A stretch of 64,000 bases of DNA from NCBI RefSeq assembly GCF_003369915.1, contig NC_046676.1, forward strand, positions 4,216,001 to 4,280,000, in the 5' to 3' direction. The notes under the pieces were generated by a model. That model did not search any database, was not told the origin of the DNA, and saw only the letters and a program-made list of their open reading frames with translations. Position 1 is the first letter of the stretch. Each line of letters begins with the position of its first letter. This DNA comes from Drosophila miranda. Lineage: Eukaryota > Arthropoda > Insecta > Diptera > Drosophilidae. This document shows, piece after piece, positions 36,729-50,417 of the stretch. The translations under genes and the position numbers were made by a program.

Positions 36729-38440
36729 GCAACAGCAGCAGCAACAGCAGCCGCAACAGCTACAGCAACCCTCCAATTTCAAGGCCAGCTTCAATTTGAC
36801 TAACTTTTTTAATGAGCTTCAGAAAATGCAAAAGAATCGTCCGCTTCAGCTGCAAGAGAATCGTCCAGCGCAGCAGCAGCAACAACAACAACTGCAGCAG
36901 CAACAGCAGCAGTCACCGATTCAGCATCAATATCTGCCACAACAGCAACACTTTCCACAGAAGCCATATCTGCCAAAACAGCAATACCTGCCACCTCAGC
37001 AACAGGCACCTCTACAGACCCAGCAAAAGCAGCTGATAGCGCCGCCGCTAATGAAGCAATCCGCAGTCCATCGATACTTTGGTCCTTTCTTTAACAAGCA
37101 GGTCAAGAACAACATGTTGTCCACAGTGGATCCACTGACGCGGCCCTCAGTGTCCATAACCATTGATCCCAATTGCATATCAATTACAACGCCCGTCCCC
37201 AACATGATGACGGAGTCGACTACACCAGGGTTTGGTGGAAACAAAACGAGTATTCCATCCATGACGAATACTACCGATACGTCAACGAATGCAACGGACT
37301 CAGGAGGGGCTGATCAGGGTAAAACTTCTGGACCTGCTGTGCCGACCGGCGATGTCTGCTATAAACCAGATGCCCTGAGGTTGAACGTGTCCATCAACGC
37401 GAACGTGTGCGGGGATCCAAAGACAAAACAGTTCTATGGCAACGGATCAATCAACATGCAGCCAGCCTTCGATCAGATGAACACCGACTTGATGCTTGAT
37501 TGGGCGGATTCGGCGGATTCGGCGGATTCGGCGGATTCGGCAGAGCACGGGAGTGACGATACTTTAATGCAGAATGATGATCGATATGCACGCGAAGCGG
37601 GTAGAAATTGGAGGGATAATACCGGCCACAGAAGGAATAATAGGTGTGGCAAAGAGAAGTCCAAGGGGAAAAAGGAGTACAAGCCAGAATCGAGCAAATG
37701 GTAAGTAGTACGAGATCCTGTATGGAATGTTCCTTTGTTCACATCCACATCACATCTCTTCTTGCAGTAGTGGAAATGCCGAATCCTGTGATGACAGCTT
37801 GGAGAAGCTTATAACTGGCAAAACGTCGGAGGACATTGTGTCGGCCGTGTTTGAGGCAGTCAGCAATGATCCGGGCATGGATCGTCTGTTGGCCGTGCTG
37901 GAGCGCAATCGCAAGGGCTCCCTCAAGAAGCCCAAAAACTTCTATCAGATCCGGAATGACAAAAACGATCAGTACCTGCATCAGACGGAGACCATGGTGC
38001 GGGAGACCATGGCGGCCATTAGCGACATCATCGACAAGCAGGTGCGGGTTCGGTCCTGCATTCCCTTGCGCCCAGACCTGAGTGAGTTCTTCGACCTCAT
38101 CCTGAAGACTATGGATGAGCAGAAGAAGTGCCGCGAGAAGCGAGAGAACACGCCGAGTGGTCTGGCCGACGACTTCAACCAGGATGTGGGTTTACTCGAT
38201 AGCGACAAGATTGATTCCCGGTCTCGCATCGTCAAGAAACTGCTGCGTCAGTACGAGGAGCTTCCACTGGCAGATCAGCGTTCGGCGGCCAATGTCCGAG
38301 ATGAACTTCTCATGGACCTCATGTACCTCCGCAAAATGGCAGACTCCGTGGAGCGCAGGCAGCGAAATGCCAAGCTGCAGGAGGTGCTGCGGCAGACCAG
38401 CATGAACAACGAGTACTCGCCTCGCTCATCAAGCTGGTGA
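34330..38440 (+). CDS. Copy 6 of the amplified gene, C-terminal frameshift (1347 aa)
   Basis: Exon 1 is 34330-37700, the intron 37701-37767, and exon 2 begins at 37768. One base is missing in CCTCGCTCATC (near 38427), so the last ~25 residues are replaced by SSSW and the frame ends at 38440 instead of 38502. Everything upstream is open, so a nearly full-length product is possible. A 21-bp in-frame loss (CITQVEP) near 37133 is shared with copy 7. The SAD repeat has four units as in copy 1. It could also be a recent pseudogene or a sequencing error. Confidence 0.75.
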
Positions 38441-38860
38441 AGACCGCAGAGCTCTTCAAGGAGGCGGGCGAGCAGCAGGCTAGGGCCTTTGTGGGACTCT
38501 AAGGTGGTTATATTTTTATTTGTTTATTTTTTCGATGAGTTTATTTTACTATTAAATAACATTCTAAATGTCAAATTAAAATTCGTTCTTTAGTCTATTA
38601 GAACTTTAGTCAGAGATTAGAGAAATCGTCCAACTGGCGCTTAAAAGCGCTACCGCGAGAGTAGAGAAGAATAGAGAAAATTTAATGATTTAATGTTGAA
38701 CCAATCGGTTAAACAGATTACCTTTGAGATATTCTTTTGGGATATCAATAGTTTATTTTTATTTGCATTTGAAATTCGATATATTCACATTTACCAAATT
38801 AATAGTAGTTTTATTTTATGTCACTCACTTTAACCGACTGTCAAGATAAACACGTATAAG
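38441..38860 (+). promoter_or_regulatory. Displaced C-terminus of copy 6 and short spacer, empty HINE site
   Basis: The first ~60 bp are the former C-terminal codons of copy 6. After them come the standard tail and the small-ORF upstream region, without a HINE. No additional gene is seen. Confidence 0.4.
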
Positions 38861-39226
38861 ATGCAGGTTTCATTGCTGCATTGATGCACCAAGATGGTGC
38901 TGCTGAAGAAGCAGGTGAGGCGCAAGGGCTGGCACCTGAGGAGCTACAGACACCAGGCCTATCGGCGGCTGCGCATGATGAGCCAGATCCGCGATGAGCT
39001 GCTCCGTAAGGTGCGCAAAGCAATAGAGGCCAGGCAGAGAGATATGGAACAGGTGCAAAGGGATCAGGCAAGGCATGAGGTCGCCAGAACGGTAGCCACA
39101 TACAAGAGATGGCTGCACAGTTGGTCCAAGTCGCTGTTGTCGCAACGCCGGCTGATCGTGCAGCAGAGGCAGGAGGAACGCACCCAAGCCCAAGTGGCAA
39201 GTGGCAAGTGGCAAGTAAAGAACTGA
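38861..39226 (+). pseudogene. Small basic ORF before copy 7, nonsense at codon 8
   Basis: Same CGA-to-TGA change as before copy 5. The open frame resumes at the ATG at 38894 (110 residues). Three heptamers, QVKN end. Confidence 0.5.
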
Positions 39227-42200
39227 CTCCGAAAAAATCCAAAAGCCGAAAACCCAATTCAGATCAAGCTGGCTGGGAGGCAGAACTTTCTAATTAAGTT
39301 TTCTCTGTACCTTTTGAAAGATAATCTGAATTGGAACGAATCGTACCCAGATTGGAATATGATTTTCTTACAATTCTGGTGGACTCTGATGGTGCTGGGT
39401 GGTTCCAAGTTGCTCCCGGCCGACTCGGAGCCGTCGAGCAGCGAGAAGTTGCGCAGTTTCAATCGGGCCGTGAAGGAGGCGCGCGGCAAGATTCAGGATC
39501 TCTACGGCCAGGATCAGTACCGAAGACAGCCCAGGCACACCATCGACGATATGCTGGCCAGCTTTGCCCAGACCAGCAGCGGAGAATCGGAGGACAATGC
39601 CATGGCGGAGGCGGCCAACGCCTGGTATCGGGACTTCCAGACAGGCCACAAGAAATCACATACTGTCAGTAAACAGAGGGGCACGAACTCCGAAAGTAAC
39701 TACTTGAAGGATATGCAGAGCACAGAGATCGGCAAGGTGAAGCAGAAGTACAAGGATACTGCGGTGGATCCCATCACTCTAGTGTTCGAGACCACCATGG
39801 CTCCCTTTCAGTACGGTGGTAGCGGTCTCACCTACCTGGACATCAAGCTGAAGCAGGCCCAGGAGATTCTAAACGAGCATGAGAAGACTAGCAAAAGGGA
39901 TCCATACCGGGTGAAGGAGTATCAGAAGAAGGCAGAACTCAACGACGATCTACCGGAGTTTGAAAACAGGCCAGTGCCGGACGGGTTGTATGAGCAAACA
40001 TTGCTCCGGCTCGATTCGCCCAAATGGAGGCCGAACAATCTGTTGCACGAGGCCAACTACAAGCTGTCTAAGATCGAGCAGGAGGCCTCTGAGAACGCCC
40101 AACGGAAAATTCCGCCCAAGGGCAGGGGTTTGAACAAGCGCAGCTCCTATCACGGCTTCAATCCAATGAACGAGATCAAGCTAAAGACAAGCAACCGCCT
40201 CATGCTCAAGGGCATGGGACCCTCGCTGCCGAGCAATGCGCTGGTGGAGAGCCAGCATGCCCATCTCGTGGACGAACTGATAAAGCGCCGGGAGCGGAAA
40301 ATGAGACGGGAGCAGGAGCAGCAGCAGGATCCAGATCTGTATCTGGATCATTATCAGGAACAGAATCAAGAGGGATACATGAGCGATGATGGTGAACGGC
40401 GGCAGCAGTACGATGGCCTCAGTCCGATGACCAACAAAATGAGGCAGTCTCCGGAGGTTGTATCCTCCGGTGGCCACAACATGTTGGATCTGCCCCAGAG
40501 CTACGACTATCGCCTGCCCCCGTACGATCGCTTCCATGCTCTCAGCCAGCGGCAGATGCCCAACATGGTCGACTACTTGCACCCCAATCGCAGGTCCGTT
40601 GGGGACCCGGGACGCTACAAGCGGGAGCATACCTTAAATATGACCCTGGCATCGACAGCGAAGGTGGCCGTGAATGAGTCAGGAACTAAGGCCGAGCAGC
40701 TGGACATCCCGAGTGTGCCTGCGCTCAAGGAAAGTGAACCAAAAGTCGAAGAACAACAGGATGTCAAAGTGGAGCCGGATAAAGAGCCAATCGACAGCAA
40801 GGTGGTGGGTAAAGCTACTGCTTTCGAAAAGGTGCAAGGTCGAGGCTGAAGCAAAGTCACTGAAAGTGAGAACGGACATTGAGGTTAAGCCTACGGAACC
40901 TACAGAGCTGAAAGATGATGCTGTATCTGTATCTGAGGCGGACATTTCAACAAAGCCGGAGGTGGGCGAAAGTGCTCAGGACTCTGCTGTTAAGGTGGAA
41001 AGCATCGAGGCCAAGACAAGGCTAGAAACAGATGCCATCTCTGAAGCCGAGGGTAGCCTAGAGACCCAGAATAAGTCAAACAGCCATGCCGTCCTACAAT
41101 CGGTACTTGAACAGCCACAGGTTCAGGAGAAGTCCCAGGCGGCAGCCAGCATTAAAGATGCAGTGCTGCAGGAGAGCATCAAGCTGACTGTGGAGGAGTC
41201 GATCACGTCCAGGCCAGCCGATGAGGTTTCCGCAGAGCCTGAGAGATCAAAAATAGCACCAGGTACTCCCCATTTGCCCAATCCCGATGCAGTGGTCAAA
41301 CTTCTGGCCAATGAGCTGTCGCATTTTAGTGGCGACAAAGATCACAACAAGCGGCACATCCAAAGCCTACGTCGTCGCTGGTCTCCCAGGAAAAACCGGC
41401 GCTCCAAACGGTTCATCGGAGAAGAGCAGCAGCCCCCGGAATGCCCCGAGAGAACCAAGCGCATGGCTGCTCCTCAGCTGTACGACCTGGAGGACCACAA
41501 TGGGAATCACTTGCATTTTGGAGACCTTGGAAGTGGCCTTCTTATGTCCGATGTCGAGGAAGAGACCGATCCTTACGGAGAGGACGAGGCCAGTCTCTAT
41601 GATGCTTCTAGCGTTCAGGTGCCCATGATGAATCAGCGAGCTAATGGAGTCTACCAGTTAACGCAGCAGCCTCTGCAGATACCACAGCAACAGCAGCCGC
41701 AGCAACAACAGCAGCAGCAACAGCAGCAGCAGCAGCAGCAACAACAGCAGCAACAGCAGCAGCAACAGCAGCCGCAACAGCTACAGCAACCCTCCAATTT
41801 CAAGGCCAGCTTCAATTTGACTAACTTTTTTAATGAGCTTCAGAAGCTGCAAAAGAATCGTCCGCTTCAGCTGCAAGAGAATCGTCCAGCGCAGCAGCAG
41901 CAACAACAACAACTGCAGCAGCAACAGCAGCAGTCACCGATTCAGCATCAATATCTGCCACAACAGCAACACTTTCCACAGAAGCCATATCTGCCAAAAC
42001 AGCAATACCTGCCACCTCAGCAACAGGCACCTCTACAGACCCAGCAAAAGCAGCTGATAGCGCCGCCGCTAATGAAGCAATCCGCAGTCCATCGATACTT
42101 TGGTCCTTTCTTTAACAAGCAGGTCAAGAACAACATGTTGTCCACAGTGGATCCACTGACGCGGCCCTCAGTGTCCATAACCATTGATCCCAATTGCATA

Positions 42201-42838
42201 TCAATTACAACGCCCGTCCCCAACATGATGACGGAGTCGACTACACCAGGTTTTGGTGGAAACAAAACGAGTATTCCATCCATGACGAATACTACCGATA
42301 CGTCAACGAATGCAACGGACTCAGGAGGGGCTGATCAGGGTAAAACTTCTGGACCTGCTGTGCCGACCGGCGATGTCTGCTATAAACCAGATGCCCTGAG
42401 GTTGAACGTGTCCATCAACGCGATCGTGTGCGGGGATCCAAAGACAAAACAGTTCTATGGCAACGGATCAATCAACATGCAGCCAGCCTTCGATCAGATG
42501 AACACCGACTTGATGCTTGATTGGGCGGATTCGGCGGATTCGGCAGAGCACGGGAGTGACGATACTTTAATGCAGAATGATGATCGATATGCACGCGAAG
42601 CGGGTAGAAATTGGAGGGATAATACCGGCCACAGAAGGAATAATAGGTGGGGCAAAGAGAAGTCCAAGGGGAAAAAGGAGTACAAGCCAGAATCGAGCAA
42701 ATGGTAAGTAGTACGAGATCCTGTATGGAATGTTCCTTTGTTCACATCCACATCACATCTCTTCTTGCAGTAGTGGAAATGCCGAATTCTGTGATGACAG
42801 CTTGGAGAAGCTTATAACTGGCAAAACGTCGGAGAACA

Positions 42839-43098
42839 TGTAGTAGTTTAAGTTGCTTGATGGCAACGAGTAACATTTATTTAATAAGTATGTTGGACTT
42901 AAAATTATAACAGCTCCAAGTTTTACAAGTATGTTTGTGACTAATTATATGCGTGTACGTCTGATGCGTGGCTGAACTGACAACTGACTGATCTCTCTCT
43001 CTTGCTATCGGCTCTCTCAGAGCCGATTACTGCTCTATCCCGACGACACGACGAAAACACGACCGCTTCGTGTCTCTCTCTTTCCTTCGTTTCCTATA
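42839..43098 (-). repeat. 3' LTR (left) of the gypsy-type element
   Basis: 260 bp. On the + strand it starts TGTAGTAGTTTAAG and ends TTTCCTATA, where the other LTR has TTTCCTACA. By eye it differs from the right LTR at only about two positions. Confidence 0.88.
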
Positions 43099-43951
43099 TT
43101 CGGCTGTCCTGACGGACCATTCGCTTTGGATGGGTCTAGCCAAGGTTTCATATATTCTGAAACTGTAGAGGTCTTATAGGGACCCTCAGTATCCCCAATC
43201 TTCTCGATTTCGTACCTTCCATGATTCTTTACCCTAACCACCTTATACGGCCCTAGATACTTTCCTTTTAGCTTTAATCCAGTACCATACTGAGTACGCT
43301 TGATAGCTACTAGCTCATTAACCTCATACTGTCTATCTAGTTTCCTTTTTAAGTCAAAACTCTTCTTGTTTTCCTGCTGTAACCGTGCAATGTTTTCAAC
43401 TACTTCCTTTCTAATTTTTTCGCGGTCCTTGTTCAACTCTTCGATAAGTGATTCTTCCAATATTTCTTTTATTTTTGGATCCATTCCTATACGCATGTCT
43501 AGCCCAGTCAATATCTTGAAAGGTGTTACCTTGGTACTTCGCGGCTCAACACTGTTGATCATTTGCTGTACTTTTCCTAGATGCTTATACCAACTACCGG
43601 GATTACCCTGACACAATTTCGACAACATAGGCACCACTATCTTGTGCATCCTTTCGACTTGACCATTCCCACTTGGAACGCCTGTGGCAATCATTAAATG
43701 CTGTATTTTCTCTCTCTCACAATATTCACGAAACAAATTGGACATAAACGCTGCACCCCTATCCGTCACTATTCTGTTCGGATTACCAAAACTAGTCCCC
43801 TGAATTTCCAAACACTTAACGACCTCTTCAACGCCTGTACTACGTGTAGAACCAGTATATAATTGTACTGTTTTTTAGTCATTTCCATTGGTCCAACGTG
43901 ATCAATGTGATACGTTTGTAACGGCCTATCACCCTTGTCTATTGGTTGCAA
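43035..43951 (-). pseudogene. Integrase region of the gypsy-type element (frameshifted)
   Basis: Two overlapping frames together carry integrase core landmarks: YHIDHVGPM, IVTDRGAAF and NGQVERMH hold the expected D, D and E. A C-terminal GPY/F-like module (GPYKVVRV) follows, and the frame runs into the LTR. The N-terminal HHCC zinc finger is mostly missing between this part and the RNase H frame. A frame change near 43790 breaks the core. It would integrate element DNA if intact. Confidence 0.8.
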
Positions 43952-44721
43952 ATAACCCTCTTGTTTTCCTGTGACTTTTCAATGATATCTTGTGTCTTTT
44001 TAACTGAAAAATGTCCTTGCTTATGTGCTATTGATATAATCTCATTTTCCAACTGAGCTGGTACTACGATAAGCTCCTTATCCGGATCCTTAAACAAAAT
44101 CTGATTCTGAATATAATAATCCTCATATTCCTTGTCCTCCACAATACTTTTAACAGCCTTAACCCAATCGTCGGTTAGCTGAGCTTCTTTCAAACGATGA
44201 GCTATACTTTCGGTCACCATAAAACAAGATACACGACTCAACGCGTCAACGTGCCTCATCTTCGTTCCTGAGCGATGTTCTATAACATAATTAAAATCTT
44301 GTAGGTACATGGCCCAACGTGCTACTCTCAAAGGAACGTCTTTCTTTTTGATCGTCATTGTAAATGCATTACAATCTGTGACAATTTTGAACTTTATACC
44401 CAAAACGTATACACGCCATTTCGCTAAAGCTTCGATAATTGCCAGAACCTCAAGGTCATAAGCAGGATATTTCTCTTCACATGGCTTAGTCCTACGGCTC
44501 ATATATTGAACTGGATGGAATTGGCTGTCTTCCAAACTCGTTTGCAGTAACACGGCTCCATACCCCCATTTTGATGCATCAGTATGGATTTCTGTCTCCA
44601 ACTTCGGGTTGTACATTTCTAAAACAGGTCTACTAATCAATGCTACCTTTAGTTGTTCAAACGCAACCTGATGTATCTCCTTAAATTCAAATTTAACATC
44701 CTTCCGCAGCAGATCTGTCAA
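43939..44721 (-). pseudogene. RNase H region of the gypsy-type element
   Basis: RNase H signatures are present: IHTDASKWGYG, YDLEVLAI and IVTDCNAF, with the linker VDALSR after them. The start of an integrase zinc finger (HKQGHFSVKK) follows, then the frame is lost. It is in the same frame as the RT part, separated by one stop codon at ~44773. Confidence 0.8.
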
Positions 44722-44772
44722 TGGTTTTGCAATAACAGCATAACCCTCAATAAACTTTCGGAAATAAGAAGT

Positions 44773-45169
44773 CTATCCTATGAAACGCTGCACTGTTTTT
44801 TTATCAACTGGCACTGGGAACTTTTCGACTGCCCTCGTCTTTTCATCACTTGGTCTTATCGTATTCTTTTCTATTATATACCCCAGAAAATTAACCTTTT
44901 GTCGTAACAGCTGACACTTTCTCCAATTTATACGTAGCCCATTCATTTCCGCTATCTTCAGTACTTTTCTCAACTTTAACAAACCCTCTTCTATATCTTG
45001 ACTACAAATAATAACGTCATCCATATAGACTGCTGCTTCATTATTCTTTACCAAATCTCTCAACACAGCCATTATAAATCTGGTAAACACCGCTGGAGAA
45101 TTTGAAATTCCAAATGGTACATATAAAAATTCGAACTGACCATTCTGAGTCACAAAAGACGTATATTTT
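44773..45169 (-). pseudogene. Reverse transcriptase, second half, of the gypsy-type element
   Basis: It contains the palm motifs FLYVPFGISNSPAVF and the catalytic YMDD, then NFLGYII. It is cut at its 5' side by HINE 6, which separates it from the RT N-terminal half at 46277. An in-frame stop follows RFIG. Confidence 0.85.
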
Positions 45170-46276
45170 TATACCCGATACTCAAAATGAGTATTGGGGT
45201 ATATTAGATTTGTGGTAAAAGTGGATGTGTGTAACGTCCAGAAGGAATCGTTTCCGACCCCATAAAGTATATATATTCTTGATCAGCATCAATAGCCGAG
45301 TCGATTGAGCCATGTCTGTCTGTCCGTCTGTCCGTCCGTCCGTCTGTCCGTCCCCTTCAGCGCCTAGTGCTCAAAGACTATAAGAGCTAGAGCAACGATG
45401 TTTTGTATTCAGACTTCTGTGATATGTCACTGCTACAAAAATATTTCAAAACTTCGCCCCGCCCACTTCCGCCCCCACAAAAGACGAAAATCTGTGGCAT
45501 CCACATTTTTAAAGATACGATAAAAAAAAAAAAACGCAGAATCGTAGAGGATGACTATATGTTTTAGAATGTAAGATCTCAACCAGATCGTATAATTATT
45601 ATAGCCAGAATCAAGAAAACAATTTCATTCTTTCTCGCTCTGTCTCTCTCTAACACACAGGTTTCATGGTCGGTTTTGCCAATTGCAAAATATGAGTTCA
45701 AGGATCTCAGAACCTATAAAAGCCAGAGCAACCAAATTTGGTATCCACACTCCTGTGATATCGGACCTTGACCGTTTCGTGTCCAAATTTCGCCACACCC
45801 CCTTCCGCCCCCGCAAAGGACGAAAATCTCGGGCATCCACAAATCTCAGAGACTATTAAGGCTAGAGTAACCAAATTTGGTATCCGCACTTCTGTTAGAT
45901 CTCACTATAAAACGTATATCTCAGAATTTCACCCCACCCCCTTCCGCCCCCACAAAGGACGAAAATCTGTTGCATCCACAATATTGCAGATTCGAGAAAA
46001 CTAAAAACGCAGAATCATAGATAACGACCATATCTATCAGATTGCTGAATCTGGACCAGATCAGATAATTTTTATAGCCAAAAGGAACAAATCAATTTGC
46101 ACTGGCTACGCAGCGCCCGACGTCACGCTCAGACTGATTTTCTGTCTCTCTCGCACGCACTCTTTGTCGTGTCGTTTAATATTAGCGGCGTCTGCCGGAG
46201 GAGAGCCATACTGACTAAGTATCGGGTATAACTGTAGAGTTGCGGTGTCCGAAGCAACTCACAACGTTACCCCTCG
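45170..46276 (+). mobile_element. HINE 6, inserted in the RT gene of the gypsy-type element
   Basis: Full-length HINE with standard termini. Its middle (GTTTCATGGTCGG, ATATGAGTTCAAGG) differs from HINEs 1-5 and resembles HINE 7, suggesting a second subfamily. The 3' end reads TACCCCTCG. Confidence 0.87.
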
Positions 46277-47303
46277 TTGAGACTCGACTTCTACAGGCAC
46301 ATGGAAAAAACCATTCGTTAAATCCAACGTGGTAAAATACTTTGCACCCTGCAGTTTCTCCAACTATTTTCTCATTCAGCTTTCGGTAATCACAGCATAG
46401 TCTCTTGCTACCGTTCTTTTTGGGTACCAACACTACTGGTGATGCATACTCCGATGTACTTGGCTTTATAATCTTCTGAGCCAGCCACTCTTCCACTTTC
46501 TTGTCCACGATTTCCTGTTCACACAACGGTAATCGTCTCGGATGCTGGAAAACTGGTATCTCATCCACTAATACAATTTTCATTTTTATCGGCGCTTCTA
46601 CATTTCTCTGAGGTTGGTACTTTCCTACCATACCCCTAACCTCTCTAGCATCAATTGAAAACTCCTTCTCAACTTCGTCAATACTTGACATGCAAATGCC
46701 TTTATATTCATTAAACAATTCCACGCATGAGGACGATGCTACCTGATCAAGTTTCTTATCTTTATCCTCGCCACAAACTCTACAAACAAATCTTGTTCCT
46801 GTCTTAGAAACTTGCATGTCCACATGATCCAGAATAGTCCTTCCTAAAATGGCTTCAAAACCAATATCCTCGTCTGGAATGACATGAAATTCTACCTCCA
46901 TTTCAATCTCATCGATTTTCACTGGTATCGAAAAGCTACCAAAAGTTACAACTTGACTATCTCCAATACCTGTTAAACATTTCTCCTGGCCGATCAGTTC
47001 AAGATTTCCAAATTTCAAAAATACCCTCCTGCGAATTAAACACAAATCTGCTCCAGTATCAATCAAACCTTGGAATACCAAATTCGCGTACTTAATATCC
47101 TTTAATTCCAAACCTGATGGAGTGAAAATACCTGACGGCTTATCAACGACTTCCTTATCTCGAATAATGTTCGTATTCGATCTCTTTTCTTGTCTGGTTT
47201 CGACCTTGACATTACAGCTTGCAGCACTTGCAGTCCTGGTTGGCCACATTTGAAACAACAAAAATCATTTTTGGGACAATCTTTCCTCAAATGCGATTTC
47301 TTT
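46277..47303 (-). pseudogene. Gag zinc knuckles, protease and RT N-terminus of the gypsy-type element
   Basis: The right end holds zinc-knuckle remnants (KKSHLRKDCPKN, CFKCGQPG) in one frame. A second frame from 47261 has the aspartic protease motif LIDTGAD and then the RT start VLVPKKNGSKRL and DYRKLNE. Just after DYRKLNE a stretch is missing and the frame shifts, and HINE 6 then interrupts. Whether the gag-pol frame change is programmed or a mutation cannot be told here. Confidence 0.8.
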
Positions 47304-47593
47304 TGGACGTTGACATGCAATGACTGCATCTTTCAAGAGGCGATGCAGTTACTGCACCGTCAAGTGGCCCGTGTGACACCAGCAGAAGGCTGTTACGCGC
47401 GGATCCCAGGCAAAACGCAGCCCTCCTCCCGCCCAACCGACCGAGGGGCGCTGCCGCATGACGCGCGGTGCGTAGCCGAACCAAACGCGAACATGCAAGA
47501 AAGATAGCTATTAGACTAACATTCGAGGAAAATTAGTACTAAACTTACTAAGAAACTAAGCATGCAATCAAAATACAAATACCACTACAGTTA

Positions 47594-50206
47594 CTAATTA
47601 ATAGAAAGGTGTGTAAGGATTAATAATTTAATAAGAGGAAGAGAATTAGTGGTGGATATAATATGGTAGAGGGAATTATAATCCGAGCATAAGACCCTAA
47701 ACGGTTCATGCAAGGAATAATTCGATCTACAAAGTGGAAGGAACAACGGTATAAAATTTCTAGTCAGTCTAATAGGAATCGTGAAGTTTATGCGGCTCAA
47801 CAGATCAGGGCTGTCTATGTCACCCCTGATCAAGTTGTGCATAAATATCACACCAAGTATTTTTCTACGGTTAACTAAGGATGGGAGGTTTACTAATAGT
47901 AGTCTACTAGAGTAAGATGGGAGTCTTACACCCGCATCAAAGTTAAGGCCCCGCAGAGCAAAGTGTAAAAAGTTTTTCTGTACTGATTCTATACGGTCCT
48001 GGTGTACTTTGTACTGAGGGCACCATACACAGGAGCCGTATTCTAAGATCGGACGAACAAGCGAGGTATAGAGAGTCTTTGTTATATAGGGGTCGTCAAA
48101 TTCCTTTGACCACCTCTTTATAAACCCAAGCACGCCCATGGCCTTATTTACCATGGTAGAAATGTGTTCGGAAAACTTTAACTTGGGGTCTAACATAACA
48201 CCCAGATCATCCACCAGGGTAATTCTCTCAAGAGAACCACCAAATAGGGTGTAGGGAGCCAACAAAGGGCTAGAACGATGAAATGTCATAACTTTGCATT
48301 TCGAGGCATTAAGGTGTAACAAGTTTGCACAACACCATGACTGAAAGTTATTGAGATCGGATTGCAAGCGAGAATGAAATGAAATGTCCTTGTACTGGAC
48401 ACAGAGTTTAACATCATCCGCATACATAAGTACTCGAGAGTATGTTAATACTGAAGGTAAGTCATTAATAAAGAGTGTGAAGAGTAAGGGGCCTAGATGG
48501 CTGCCTTGTGGTACTCCCGAAGAAACCTTTACTGGTAAAGAGAGGGAGTTTTTGAAGAGGACTCTTTGAGACCTAGAACAAAGATAGCTAGAAATCCATC
48601 TCAGGAGGTTGGGCGGAAACCCTAAAAGGTCAAGTTTATGCGCTAAAAGGGAATGGTTTACAGAGTCGAATGCTTTACTAAAGTCGGTGTAAATAACATC
48701 CGTCTGTAAGTTACATTGAAAGCCTTTAATAATGAAAGAGGTAAACTCTAACAAGTTCGTGGTGGTTGATCGCCGCCTTATAAATCCATGCTAAGTTGGA
48801 GATATAAGTGACTTGCAGAGATGTTGCAAGTGCGGAGTTAAAACCTCAAACATTTTAGAAGTAGCGGATAACTTTGCTATACCTCTATAATTTTTTGCAT
48901 CAGACTTGCTACCTTTTTTTTGGAGAGGAATTATAAACGATTCCTTCCAGATCGCGGGGAAGCAAGAAGAATCAATGGACAGGTTGAATAGTTTAAGCAA
49001 AGGTCCACACAGAGCCTCGGCGCAGTACCTGAGTACACAACCTGGAACCCCGTCTGGACCCGGTGAAAACACCGGCTTAACTAGTCGAAGATCATGAAGT
49101 AGGGAACATTCATTTAACAAGGGACTGAAAATGCCGTTCGACCTCGGTAAACCGTATGGGTACGGATGACCAGAGTAGCTTTCCTCAGAATAGGTGGTTT
49201 GGAAGAATTGGGCAAAAAGATCGGCAATTGCCTGATCATTATTTGCCGACGTATTACAAAATGATAGCGAGGATGGGTGTGCGGACGTTCTACGCTTACT
49301 ATTTACGAAGCTGTAAAACTGTTTAGGATCCTGAGAAAAACGTATCCTGCATCGAGATAGGTAGTTTTTATAGCATTGAGCATTAAGAACTGAAAAGTTT
49401 GACCGAGCTAATACATAGCGAGAGTGAGAAGTAGGAGAACCCACTTCTTGAAAATTTTTATAAAGTCTTGATTTTAAGTTTTTTAGACTGGATAACTCTT
49501 TGGTAAACCAAGGGGGTTTTCCAGATCTAGTCGGACAAGAAAGCGGGACACAAGAATCGAAAAATGTGCCAAGAGCATTGTAAAAAATGTTTGTGCCTTT
49601 TATGATATCAGTGCACAAGTACAAAGCGGACCAATCAAAATCCCTAATGAGGTTATTAAGCTTCGCAAACGCGGCTTTACGAAAGCAGCGGACACGTTCG
49701 GGCAGCCTACTCGACCGATCCAATACAGTTGGTCCTATATCTAGCGACACCTTGAAAGTAGGGTGGTAGGCGTCTTCAGGTATAGTGAGCGGAAGGGCTC
49801 GGGTTAACAACACTATGGTCGGATCCGATACAAAGCACAGATCAAGCAATCGACCCAAGGAATTTTTCACATGGTTGACTTGAGACAGGGATAGGTCAAG
49901 CAAGCCGTCAACAAAGTCATGTCGTGACATGGGCACTAGGATACTAGACTCGTTTACCGAAGACCAAACAGTTCCTGGCAAGTTGAAGTCACCAAGAACT
50001 ATCATACGATCTTTATCAGATAGCGATGAAGAAACAGCGGTTAAAGCGGACAAGTGCTGCTCATAAATTGAAATATCCGAAGAAGGTGGGATATACGAGC
50101 AAGTAATGAATATAGCGAAAGCGGGAAGAATCAGTTTTACACACAGGAATTCCAGTTCCTGTTGAACTTGGACTGTGAAGTGTTCCGACGTGAAGTAAGA
50201 GTCCAC
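47594..50206 (-). pseudogene. CR1-like ORF2 (endonuclease-RT), copy B
   Basis: The endonuclease C-terminal part (YIPPSS, GDFNLPGT), the linker (GKPPWFTKEL) and the RT (TDFSKAFDSVNH, SGVPQGSH, YADD) are in one frame from 50206 to 47594, broken by a TAG near 48789 (ISPT then stop). The endonuclease N-terminus lies in another frame upstream of 50206 because of indels near 50190-50230. Confidence 0.83.
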
Positions 50207-50417
50207 TGCAATTAGAACCCCCCTGCACGTCGAGACGAACGGTCCTTTCTAAAAGTTGTGTACCGACCTGCCAAAACCTCGGAACTAAGAATGTCCGGCT
50301 TTAACCAGGTTTCAGTAAACACAATAACGTGGGAAGCAAATGCAACACTATCCCGGAAAAGAATGCTGAGCTTACTACGCAAGCCTCTTACATTCTGATA
50401 GGTTACTAAAAGAGAAG

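Noticed and set aside
43035-44721. An env gene downstream of integrase
   Set aside because: Integrase runs straight into the 3' LTR; there is no space or ORF for env.
45707-46004. Short ORFs within HINEs on both strands
   Set aside because: HINEs are non-coding; the frames differ among copies and are interrupted freely.
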